From NCBI GenBank assembly GCA_900314715.1, contig OMWI01000001.1:62001-126000 (forward strand): 64,000 nt of DNA, in the 5' to 3' direction. Positions 56,103 to 63,522 of the stretch are shown here, piece by piece (position 1 is the first letter of the stretch; each line of letters begins with the position of its first letter). The notes under the pieces were generated by a model. It did no database searches, was not told where the DNA came from, and worked only from the letters and a program-made list of their open reading frames with translations. The DNA is from an uncultured Prevotellaceae bacterium. Its GTDB lineage: Bacteria; Bacteroidota; Bacteroidia; Bacteroidales; Bacteroidaceae. The position numbers were made by a program, and so were the translations under genes.

Positions 56103-59100
56103 ATGAAACAAATTTTCCGTTTTTTGACCATGTTGCTTTTCGCAACATTGTTTCATACCTCGGTATTCGCTTTGGATTGGGTTCTACCCACACAACCTAA
56201 AGCATCACCGTTGGTAGTGGAGGATACATTCGCCATTCGTAACGTAGGGCAGAATGCATTCATTTACATGGGCGAAGCGTGGGGTACACAAGGTGTCGTT
56301 GACGTTTCTGTTCCCAAAGGTAAATATTTCTTGTTGGTTCGACCTCAAGAGGCTACAGCAACCGTAACAGAAGAAGATGGTTCTGAAACCAGCTTCACGG
56401 TTATTGAGTTGCAAGACAACAGCAAGGGATGGGGCACTCACTTCATCTGGCGTCAGCCTGCTGATGTTAACCTCGGCGCTGGTAACAAGGGTTGCTTCGT
56501 TGACAACGGTGGTGCTCCCGCACGTTATTGGAACATCGCTTCTGTTGGCAACAATGTGTACACCATCCAAATCCCTTCTCAAATGACGGTTGACCATGGA
56601 TTTGCTGAAGATGTTGCATACGTAGATGGCGAATTCTTAGGTGTCCAGCCAGACCACAGCTCTTCTTGGGCTGCCACTAATGCAGAGGGCGTAACTTACG
56701 GTATATATTATGATGTAGTATATAACGATAATCCTGCCAACTGCCAATGGGAGTTCGTAAAAAAAGCAGAGGCTGAAGTTTACGCAGCCAGAATATACTT
56801 GATGGAAACTGCAGAGAAGGCTTCAGAGAAAGGTGTTGACGTAAGTGCCGCAAAGGCAGTGTTTGACAATCCTAACGCTACATTGGAGGAACTCAATGCC
56901 GCCAATAACGCATTGAAAGACGATTTGCAAAACGCGGCTACTCCTGAAGAACCAGTTGACGTAACTGACAAGTACATCGTAAACGCTACTCCTACGAATG
57001 GAACTAACGGTAACGCTCCTACAGGATGGACAGTAACCTTGACCGATACAGGTTCTGAGCCTGCTCCTAAGTATGGAAGCAACTGTGGTGAAATCTGGAA
57101 TCGCTCTGGTGGTAAGATTTCTCAGGTAATCACTCTCCCTGCTGGCGTTTATAAACTCACCGTACAAGCTTACACACGTTCTGGTATGATTGCTACACTC
57201 GCTGCAGGTAACGATAAGATGAACATCGCTACAGTACCTTCAAGTGAGGTGAACTCACTGGGTGACGCAGATGGTCGCTTCAACAATGGTGACTTCGTTA
57301 ACGAGATGCTCTTCGCTACCACAGAAGATGGTCCAATGGAGATTTCTCTGACTGCCGATGATAGCAATGGTGACCACTGGCTGGCTTGGAGAAGTTGGAA
57401 GCTCGAAAGTCTTGGCTCTGGTATTGACTCTTACAAGTTCTTGTCTCAAAATATCAGCGAGGGATGGGAAGAGGAATTCATCGACAAGGAATACAACCAA
57501 ACTTATTACGATGCAGTAACTGAAGCTTTGAGCGGTGCAAGCGCTGCAACTACAAGAGAAGAGGCTATCGCTGCTTACGGTGTGGTTTCTGAAGCTATCA
57601 ATAGCTTGCGCGCAAATGCTGAGGCTTACGGCAACTTGTTGAACCGTGCTAACGAAATCGAAGAGGTTCTCTGGAATGAGTACGGAGGAGAAGATGACTT
57701 GGTTGACCTCATCGAAGGAACAGCAGATATGCCAAGTATTGCCGAATTAATCGAGACTGATGCCTTGACTACTGAAGAGGCTATCGCTAAACTCGAAGAG
57801 GTGAACAGAGTGGCAGAGGAAGTATTGAAGAATATGTTGAAGGATGGCGATGACGCTACACGTTTCATTACCAACCCAACATTCCGCGATGCAGCAGGTA
57901 CCAATTCTGGTTTCAACAAGTGGACTGTGGATAGCGACAAGGCTCTCCAGAACAATGCTGGTTCTATCGAAGTAGTTGAGCAGTGGAACGGTACTTCCGC
58001 TACAAGTATGATTGACGTTTACCAGTATGTAAACTTGCCAAAGGGTGCATTCCGCCTCTCTACAAAGGGATGGTATCGTAGTACAACTAACTACAATGAC
58101 TATAAGAACAATCCTGACTATCAGGCAGTGAAGTCTTACCTCTATGGTAGCGCTTCTCAGTTCCCATTCCCCGACATCTACAAGAAACAATACACCGCTG
58201 AGGAGAAGGAAATCTTCTTCCCACAAGGTAATGAATATCACTTCACTGGTGACGACGGTGAAACTTACTATTGCCCCAACAACTGTACAGGTGCTAACGA
58301 ACTCTTCAACAACCCAGAGGTTCACGACTATGACATGTACGTTGACTTCATCGCAACAGGTGAGCCTGTGAAGATTGGTATCAAGGGTACTGTAGTTGGT
58401 TATGCTTGGACTATTTGGGATGACTTCCAATTGACATTCTTGGGTAGAGATACCGACGTGATGCAGCCTATCGCTGATGCTACTGTTGCTGATGCTGAGG
58501 CTCTGCTCGAAAAGCCAATGGCTTCTGACGCTCGTGCTAACTTGGTTAATGGTATCAATGCCGTTAAGAATGCTACCGACGGTAACACGATGATTGATGC
58601 ATACGTGGCTCTTGGTGGTCTGATGGACGCTGCTAACGCAAGTATCAATACCTATAACAGACTGAAGACTGCTAATGAGGAATTGGCAAACGACATCTTG
58701 AAGTATATGGATACTGCTAAGCCAGAGGCTCTTGAAGCTGCTAACGCATTGAACGCTGAGATTGAGCAAGGTCTTGATGCTGGTCAATACACCGATGCAC
58801 AAATCGAAGAGAAGATTGCTGAAATCAAGGAAGTTTCATTCGACCTCAAGATTCCTGCAGGTGAAGAATACCCACAAGACTTCACCGCTCTTATCGTTAA
58901 CCCAATGTACACCAGTGGTACTTCTGGTTGGACAGAGGCTCCCGAATTTGCAGGTAACGTAGGTGTTGAGCAAGAAACTACTTCTCAAGGTACTAATATT
59001 GGTTTCGCTGAGGGATGGAACAAGGCATTTGATATCTATCAGGAAATCAACCGCTTGCCAGAGGGAACTTATCGCGTAAAGGTTCAAGGTCTCTATCGTC

Positions 59101-59732
59101 AAGAAGGCGGTGATGTTGACGCAAAGATTTGGAAGTATGGATATGCAGCTGAAAACAACAAGTTGGATTTGCTCACGGATGCTGAGAAAGAAAACGTTCC
59201 TGAGTTTGACCCACGCGCTAAGATTTACGCTAATGGTGATACCATTGATTTCAAACGCTGGATCTTCATGCCTCAAGACGAGGACGAAAAGGCTATCCTG
59301 CAATCTGGTCTCTCTGACGAAGGTTTGTGGATTGAATATGAGGACAACATCACTGATCCCGATGCTCCTGTGCCATACTATTATCCACAAAATCGTAAGG
59401 CTCTTGCTAACCGTTGCGACTTTGGATGGTATGAAAATGAGTTCTATACATACGTAGACGCTACGGGTGTATTGAGAATCGGTTGTTGCAACAAGACTGG
59501 TAAGGCTTTGGACTGGGTACCATTCTCTAACTGGAGACTTGAGTATCTCGGCACGGAAAGCGAGCATGAAAGTACCACAGGTATTTCTGAGAAAGCTATT
59601 AGCGAAATTACTGGTAAGGCTATCTTCACCGCTGATGGTCGTCGCGTGAATACGCTCGTTAAGGGCTTGAACATCATCAAGACCACAACGAAGGACGGTA
59701 AGACCGAAGTGAAGAAAGTAATCGTGAAATAA
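56103..59732 (+). CDS. Very large secreted multi-domain protein, paralogue of the divergent neighbour
   Basis: 1209 residues. A signal peptide (about 1-23, LFHTSVFA) is followed by an N-terminal beta region (FAIRNVGQNAFIYMGEAWG). Three NPxF-type sandwich regions then open YIVNATPTNGTNG, FITNPTFRDAAGTNS and LIVNPMYTSGTSGWT, each followed by a strand such as GVYKLTVQAYTRSG, GAFRLSTKGWYRS or GTYRVKVQGLYRQEG. Acidic helical linkers lie between. The end (AIFTADGRRVNTLVKGLNII...) matches the common tail. Highly biased codon use suggests strong expression. It shares architecture with 52533-55751 and is read from the same divergent region. Enzymatic activity is not evident. Confidence 0.83.
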   Translation: MKQIFRFLTMLLFATLFHTSVFALDWVLPTQPKASPLVVEDTFAIRNVGQNAFIYMGEAWGTQGVVDVSVPKGKYFLLVRPQEATATVTEEDGSETSFTVIELQDNSKGWGTHFIWRQPADVNLGAGNKGCFVDNGGAPARYWNIASVGNNVYTIQIPSQMTVDHGFAEDVAYVDGEFLGVQPDHSSSWAATNAEGVTYGIYYDVVYNDNPANCQWEFVKKAEAEVYAARIYLMETAEKASEKGVDVSAAKAVFDNPNATLEELNAANNALKDDLQNAATPEEPVDVTDKYIVNATPTNGTNGNAPTGWTVTLTDTGSEPAPKYGSNCGEIWNRSGGKISQVITLPAGVYKLTVQAYTRSGMIATLAAGNDKMNIATVPSSEVNSLGDADGRFNNGDFVNEMLFATTEDGPMEISLTADDSNGDHWLAWRSWKLESLGSGIDSYKFLSQNISEGWEEEFIDKEYNQTYYDAVTEALSGASAATTREEAIAAYGVVSEAINSLRANAEAYGNLLNRANEIEEVLWNEYGGEDDLVDLIEGTADMPSIAELIETDALTTEEAIAKLEEVNRVAEEVLKNMLKDGDDATRFITNPTFRDAAGTNSGFNKWTVDSDKALQNNAGSIEVVEQWNGTSATSMIDVYQYVNLPKGAFRLSTKGWYRSTTNYNDYKNNPDYQAVKSYLYGSASQFPFPDIYKKQYTAEEKEIFFPQGNEYHFTGDDGETYYCPNNCTGANELFNNPEVHDYDMYVDFIATGEPVKIGIKGTVVGYAWTIWDDFQLTFLGRDTDVMQPIADATVADAEALLEKPMASDARANLVNGINAVKNATDGNTMIDAYVALGGLMDAANASINTYNRLKTANEELANDILKYMDTAKPEALEAANALNAEIEQGLDAGQYTDAQIEEKIAEIKEVSFDLKIPAGEEYPQDFTALIVNPMYTSGTSGWTEAPEFAGNVGVEQETTSQGTNIGFAEGWNKAFDIYQEINRLPEGTYRVKVQGLYRQEGGDVDAKIWKYGYAAENNKLDLLTDAEKENVPEFDPRAKIYANGDTIDFKRWIFMPQDEDEKAILQSGLSDEGLWIEYEDNITDPDAPVPYYYPQNRKALANRCDFGWYENEFYTYVDATGVLRIGCCNKTGKALDWVPFSNWRLEYLGTESEHESTTGISEKAISEITGKAIFTADGRRVNTLVKGLNIIKTTTKDGKTEVKKVIVK

Positions 59733-59754
59733 TCACGTTTCTCAATGAATAATT

Positions 59755-59786
59755 AAGGCTGGCACATTTGTGTCAGCCTTTTTTTC
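59755..59786 (+). terminator. Intrinsic terminator after the 56103 gene
   Basis: AAGGCTGGCACA (59755-59766) pairs with TGTGTCAGCCTT (59769-59780), one G-U pair, then TTTTTC. Confidence 0.9.
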
Positions 59787-59951
59787 GCGCTCATTCCTCC
59801 TTCATACGTTCATGGAATGTTAACATAGACATCTCTATAATCTTATGTTACCTCTTGTTTCTCACCCTTCACCTCTTTCTACATGCAAAGCCATTCTCTT
59901 GCTTCTAACTTTCAAACCCCCTTTTCCATTCAGTCATTTTCCCATTTTTCC

Positions 59952-60336
59952 ATGAATTTTGTCGTTTTCTCAAAGACCTCCCGTTTTTTACCTTAATTCA
60001 TTCTATGTCAACGATTTAACATTTTCAAGACCTCATGTAAGACCTCATGTAACACCTCACCTAAGACCTCACCTAAGACCTCCCGTCTTGCTACCATGTT
60101 TTTCGGTTGATTATTCTCTCAATCGCTCATTTCAAGAGCATAATACGACTACTTCACCACCCCCTTTTTTGCCAACTTACCTAAACATCTATGTGAGGTC
60201 TTACATGAGGTCTACGTGAGGTCTTAGGTGAGGTGTTACATGAGGTGTTACATGAGGTCTTGAAAAACTTAACCCATTGATAATAATATGTTTAGCTAAA
60301 AAAACGGGAGGTCTTGTTAAAAATGACATAATTCAC
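59952..60336. repeat. ~385-bp palindromic element of 12-bp units (copy 2, inverted core)
   Basis: Outer ends are ATGAATTTT...AAAGACCTCCCG (59952-59983) and ACGGGAGGTCTT...ATAATTCA (60304-60335). The left arm has GACCTCATGTAA x2, CACCTCACCTAA and GACCTCACCTAA (60028-60075). The right arm has five inverted units (60193-60262). The core (60090-60190) aligns with the core of copy 1 only after reverse complementation. The gap 59733-60673 holds only this element, a 7-bp array and a short 22-bp array; I see no gene. Confidence 0.85.
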
Positions 60337-60419
60337 ACTAAACGCTAAACGCTAAACACTAAACACTAAACATTAAACACTAAACACTAAACTCTAAACG
60401 CTAAACTCTAAACACTAAA
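60336..60419. repeat. Heptanucleotide array (CACTAAA-type x12)
   Basis: Twelve contiguous 7-bp units of the form C(A/G/T)CTAAA, mostly CACTAAA and CGCTAAA, starting at the right end of palindromic element copy 2. Confidence 0.9.
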
Positions 60420-60439
60420 CACACAAACCATATCTTTAT

Positions 60440-60483
60440 CACCAATAAACACCATGTTTATCATGGTGAAATGATATGTTTAT
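60440..60483. repeat. 22-bp-period palindromic array (2 units), array A5
   Basis: Two contiguous 22-bp units start at 60440 and 60462. The first holds ATAAACA-cca-TGTTTAT, a perfect 7-bp inverted repeat. Both end in GTTTAT. A third, degenerate unit may follow. Confidence 0.65.
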
Positions 60484-60673
60484 CCCTCGCTATGATAATC
60501 TAATGATACGCTAACAAGGCAAAAGGAAATAAGCCAAACAACCACCATATCTGCAATCCCATTACCCCCAATTCTCCATTCCATTCCCCAAACATTTTTT
60601 GCAAATAAGAGGATTTTTGCAAAAAAGTTTGGATTTCTCATTTATTTAATGTACTTTTGCATTCTCAAATATT

Positions 60674-60747
60674 GGACTTGTAGCTCAGTTGGTTAGAGCA
60701 ACAGACTCATAATCTGGAGGTCCCAGGTTCAAGCCCTGGCTGGTCCA
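60674..60747 (+). tRNA. tRNA with CAU anticodon (elongator Met, or Ile2)
   Basis: 74 nt cloverleaf. Acceptor GGACTTG with CTGGTCC, one U-U mismatch; D arm GTAGCTCAGTTGGTTAGAGC; anticodon stem ACAGA-CTCATAA-TCTGG with anticodon CAU; T arm CCAGG-TTCAAGC-CCTGG; discriminator A. No encoded CCA. Whether it is tRNA-Met or lysidine-modified tRNA-Ile2 cannot be decided by eye. Confidence 0.95.
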
Positions 60748-60758
60748 CACTGAAAATC

Positions 60759-60795
60759 AAGCACTTACGAATTTTTTGTAAGTGCTTTTTCTTTT
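60759..60795 (+). terminator. Terminator of the tRNA gene
   Basis: AAGCACTTAC (60759-60768) pairs with GTAAGTGCTT (60778-60787), then TTTCTTTTA. Confidence 0.85.
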
Positions 60796-60799
60796 ATTT

Positions 60800-60904
60800 G
60801 CGAACACCATGCGAACACCGAATACTTAGTCAAACATTATATATTGATTATCTTTCTTTGCGAACACGTTTTTGGTGTTCGCAAAATGGAATTTTGGTGT
60901 TCGC
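60800..60904. repeat. Cluster of GCGAACACC repeats (3 direct, 2 inverted)
   Basis: Copies at 60800, 60811 and 60860 (the last as GCGAACACG), and inverted GGTGTTCGC at 60874 and 60896. The third and fourth form a hairpin (60857-60885). It lies just after a tRNA gene, a place where integrase binding and attachment sites occur, but no integrase gene is in the window. Confidence 0.7.
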
Positions 60905-61079
60905 AAAGTATTATTTCTCAATTATCGTTCTACCATCTTTTTCTTTCACTAAAAAGACTTACTGAGAAACATATTATCAAAAGAACCTATATCTGTACAT
61001 TAAATCGACATAAATTATATACACGTAGTGTATACATGATTTTTAAGCAGATTCACTTATGTTAAAGTCCCCAACAGTA

Positions 61080-61110
61080 TTTGTCAATCCAATAAAAAGG
61101 TGTAACTTTG
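61080..61110 (+). promoter_or_regulatory. Promoter of the structured RNA (TTTG-N19-TAACTTTG)
   Basis: -33 TTTG at 61080-61083 and -7 TAACTTTG at 61103-61110, spacing 19 bp. Full consensus; predicted start about 61114. Confidence 0.78.
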
Positions 61111-61113
61111 CAG

Positions 61114-61310
61114 CCGAAATTTAATAAAAAGTCTCTCATAAGGGCGAGGCGAGCGAACTGTAACCTCGTAGGTTGAGAGCGTCCATCTGATAGTAGCCTT
61201 TGGGCTTCTATGTTAGAGACAAAACCCTGAGAGGCACGAAAGCAGAAGTTTTGCGATGCAAGTAGCGCCGTCAGTGTAGGGGCGATGTCCAGGAATGAAA
61301 AAACAGACTT
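61114..61310 (+). ncRNA. Structured RNA of unknown family
   Basis: Downstream of a perfect promoter the sequence can fold into a multi-branch shape. CTCTCA..GGG (61133-61144) pairs with CCC.TGAGAG (61225-61233) as a closing helix. Inside are CGAGG...CCTCG (61145-61168) and ATAG-t-AGCC-TTTG-GGCT-t-CTAT (61190-61211). A CGCC...GGCG hairpin (61266-61284) follows. The opposite strand has a 110-codon ORF (61062-61394), but the helices and the promoter favour a plus-strand RNA. No terminator is obvious; it may be a long leader of the gene at 61526. The 3' end is uncertain. Confidence 0.5.
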
Positions 61311-61525
61311 ACCACCTGTCTTCTCCCATTCCCGTTTACTGGATTGGCAAGATTTTATGCACCCAATTAAAACATTAGAACAGTAAGAGCGCACTCTCAG
61401 TGACTTTTACGCTTGTATAGTGACTCGAGTTAGTCGCTCTATTATCCTTTCCTTATCTTTTCGGCAGAAAAGGTGAGGCATAATGGCGTATTGCCATAAG
61501 TATAATCAATCAAAAAGTATTTATC

Positions 61526-62029
61526 ATGAGTTTGGATTTATATATCAAGACAAGTACGCCTGTCATAAAGCGTGGTACAGGCGTATATGTAAGAGAAGAT
61601 GGTAAGACTAAGGAGTTGAAAACCATGGCAGAGGTGAAAGAACGCTTCCCAGATGCAGACCTGTCTCGGATAAAGGTCTTTGAATACGAGACAGACGTAG
61701 TTTGGCATGAAAACATCACACACAACATGAACAAGATGGCGGACCAGATTCCCATAGGAAAGCATACGTTGTACGATTATCTCTGGCGTCCCGATGAGAT
61801 AGAGATTACCCATATTACCCGAGAATATGCTACAGCCGTTTTCAACGGACTAATGTATATGAAGGAGCACAAAGAAGAACTCCTGCCATTTGAACCGCCC
61901 ATCGATCCTGAGACTGGAACACGTTGGGGATCCTATGACCTATTGGTAGGATTCTGCACTTCACTTATCGATGCCATCATGTCTATCGATTACACAAAAG
62001 AAGAATACGAGCTTTATGCAAGTAGATAA
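61526..62029 (+). CDS. Unknown accessory protein with ITHNMNKMA motif
   Basis: 167 residues from ATG 61526 (MSLDLYIKTSTPVIKRGTGV). WHENITHNMNKMADQIPIGK followed by LYDYLWRPDE resembles small proteins in phages and mobile elements that open MSLDIY and carry ITHNL-x-KMA...LWRP. The function of that group is not known to me. The rest is mixed alpha/beta. First of a same-strand run of unknown genes downstream of a tRNA and a structured RNA. Confidence 0.75.
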   Translation: MSLDLYIKTSTPVIKRGTGVYVREDGKTKELKTMAEVKERFPDADLSRIKVFEYETDVVWHENITHNMNKMADQIPIGKHTLYDYLWRPDEIEITHITREYATAVFNGLMYMKEHKEELLPFEPPIDPETGTRWGSYDLLVGFCTSLIDAIMSIDYTKEEYELYASR

Positions 62030-62055
62030 TATTTGAAGAGTAAAAGAAAGAAGCT

Positions 62056-62331
62056 ATGAAGATTGACATAAAGAAAAAAGAAAAGTACTATCAAGATGCG
62101 TTAATATGGATGGGATACCGATACGCCATCGGACTGACTGAGTCCAACAGCAATGGGAAACGAGCCATTGAGCAGTTAAAGATTTTCCAAGCCATTGAGT
62201 TTGACACTCCCGAGTTTCACGCTTTGGCCACAGAGTTCGTCCAATTTCTAAAACGCAAAAAGATAAAAGATGTGATGGACTTAAGGCAGAAGATGTTGGA
62301 GTCTGACCTCATTTGGTATTCAGCTCACTAA
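62056..62331 (+). CDS. Unknown small protein
   Basis: 91 residues, Lys-rich at the N-terminus (MKIDIKKKEKYYQDALIWMG) and predicted mostly helical (GKRAIEQLKIFQAIEF, HALATEFVQFLKRKKI). No family recognised. It begins 26 bp after the preceding gene, and a same-frame coding-like stretch follows its stop. Confidence 0.6.
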   Translation: MKIDIKKKEKYYQDALIWMGYRYAIGLTESNSNGKRAIEQLKIFQAIEFDTPEFHALATEFVQFLKRKKIKDVMDLRQKMLESDLIWYSAH

Positions 62332-62334
62332 GGA

Positions 62335-62928
62335 ATAGGGCGGCATAGTTACGCAGCCAGCCACTGCCATGATATCATTCAATATGGCTCAGATGTTCTC
62401 TCTCCTGAGAGACAGGAGTTTCTTGCCTTTGACATTAGAAGAGAATTGTCCACATATCTTAGCTGGAGCACTCCATTTCGGATGCCAGTAGATGGAGAGC
62501 GTACGATAGACCCGATAGACGCATTCCTTAGTTTCCTACGAGATAACGATATAAAGATATCTGAGGAATTGGCAGAGTACGAGGAGATAACGGTCATCAC
62601 GGAGGATAAGGGAACATACTCTTACCATGTGAGGAAAAGACCAGAAAATGCCGAGAAGCCATACATTCTCCCATTCGGATTTGAATACAGTGATTACTTT
62701 GGATGGGCCGACCTCGCATCATTCTTTGATCCGAAGTTCCACAAACGGGTGTTGCTCCGCAATGAAGGTAAGGAGGAAGTGGTAGAGTGCTTTGACTCAT
62801 GGCAGTATCAGACTCATTCTGCCGACGGATTCCCATTTATGAAAGTAAAACGCCCGTTAGATGGGTATAGGCATCGGCCTTACGGGGTTTACATACCCGA
62901 AGAGTATATAGTAAAAGAATTAGATTAA
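62335..62928 (+). CDS. Unknown protein, start unclear (no ATG in frame)
   Basis: The first in-frame start is TTG 62446 (160 codons). Coding-like sequence extends upstream of it to the stop at 62329 (HDIIQYGSDVLSPERQEFLA then FDIRREL), about 35 codons, with no ATG or GTG. The gene is therefore either 5'-truncated, read from a non-AUG codon, or damaged. The body has DPIDAFLSFLRDNDIKISEE, YILPFGFEYSDYFGWADLAS and a C-terminal RPYGVYIPEEYIVKELD. No family recognised. The metallophosphoesterase gene starts 6 bp downstream. Confidence 0.6.
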   Translation: MGRHSYAASHCHDIIQYGSDVLSPERQEFLAFDIRRELSTYLSWSTPFRMPVDGERTIDPIDAFLSFLRDNDIKISEELAEYEEITVITEDKGTYSYHVRKRPENAEKPYILPFGFEYSDYFGWADLASFFDPKFHKRVLLRNEGKEEVVECFDSWQYQTHSADGFPFMKVKRPLDGYRHRPYGVYIPEEYIVKELD

Positions 62929-62934
62929 GAAAAA

Positions 62935-63522
62935 ATGAATTATAAGTTTAATGCAGAGCATACGTTCTTTACGTCAGATACGCATTTCAATCATGCGAAC
63001 ATTATCCAATTTTGCAATCGTCCTTTCAAAGACGTGGCGCAGATGAATGAGACATTGATAGCAAATTGGAACAATATTGTTGGTGAAGATGATACTGTGT
63101 TCCATCTCGGCGACTTTTGTCTTGGCGGAGCTGCCGAATGGACACAAGTGCTCAACCGCCTAAATGGAAAGATATATCTTATTATGGGGAACCATGATTT
63201 GAAGAATATCCGTCAGGGATTCATTCAGAGGTTTGAGCATGTCTCAATGCAGATGCACATCGAGATTGGAAAGCAGAAGATCTATCTGTGTCACTATCCA
63301 TTCCTTTGTTTTGAAGGTGGATATAAGGAAGTGTGGCAGCTATTCGGTCATGTCCATACCCGAAAGAATAATACAGGAAATGATTCAGAAAGACTCCATT
63401 ATCTATACCCAACCCAATATGATGTGGGGGTGGACAACAACGGCTTTACTCCTGTCTCGTTTGAGCAAGTAAATAAAATCATCAACAAGCAAGTTGAACA
63501 AAATAAAAGTACGGACCAATGA
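62935..63522 (+). CDS. Calcineurin-type metallophosphoesterase
   Basis: 195 residues. The dinuclear metal site is complete: FFTSDTHFNHANII (D-x-H), VFHLGDFCLGG (GD), LIMGNHDLKN (GNHD), IYLCHYPFL (CH) and WQLFGHVHTRKN (GHxH). This compact type is common in phages and mobile elements; its substrate (nucleotide, RNA end or phosphoprotein) is unknown. Its stop overlaps the start of the next gene (ATGA), showing translational coupling with that unknown protein. Confidence 0.93.
   Translation: MNYKFNAEHTFFTSDTHFNHANIIQFCNRPFKDVAQMNETLIANWNNIVGEDDTVFHLGDFCLGGAAEWTQVLNRLNGKIYLIMGNHDLKNIRQGFIQRFEHVSMQMHIEIGKQKIYLCHYPFLCFEGGYKEVWQLFGHVHTRKNNTGNDSERLHYLYPTQYDVGVDNNGFTPVSFEQVNKIINKQVEQNKSTDQ

Noticed and set aside
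57747..58802. 351-codon minus-strand ORF inside the giant secreted protein gene, and similar long antisense ORFs (52815-53624, 24107-24925, 58836-59567)
   Set aside because: Shadows of highly codon-biased genes; the sense strand encodes clear domains and the antisense peptides match nothing recognisable.
61062..61394. 110-codon minus-strand ORF
   Set aside because: It lies opposite a plus-strand promoter and several paired helices; the peptide has no recognisable domain. Kept as the alternative reading of the structured RNA.
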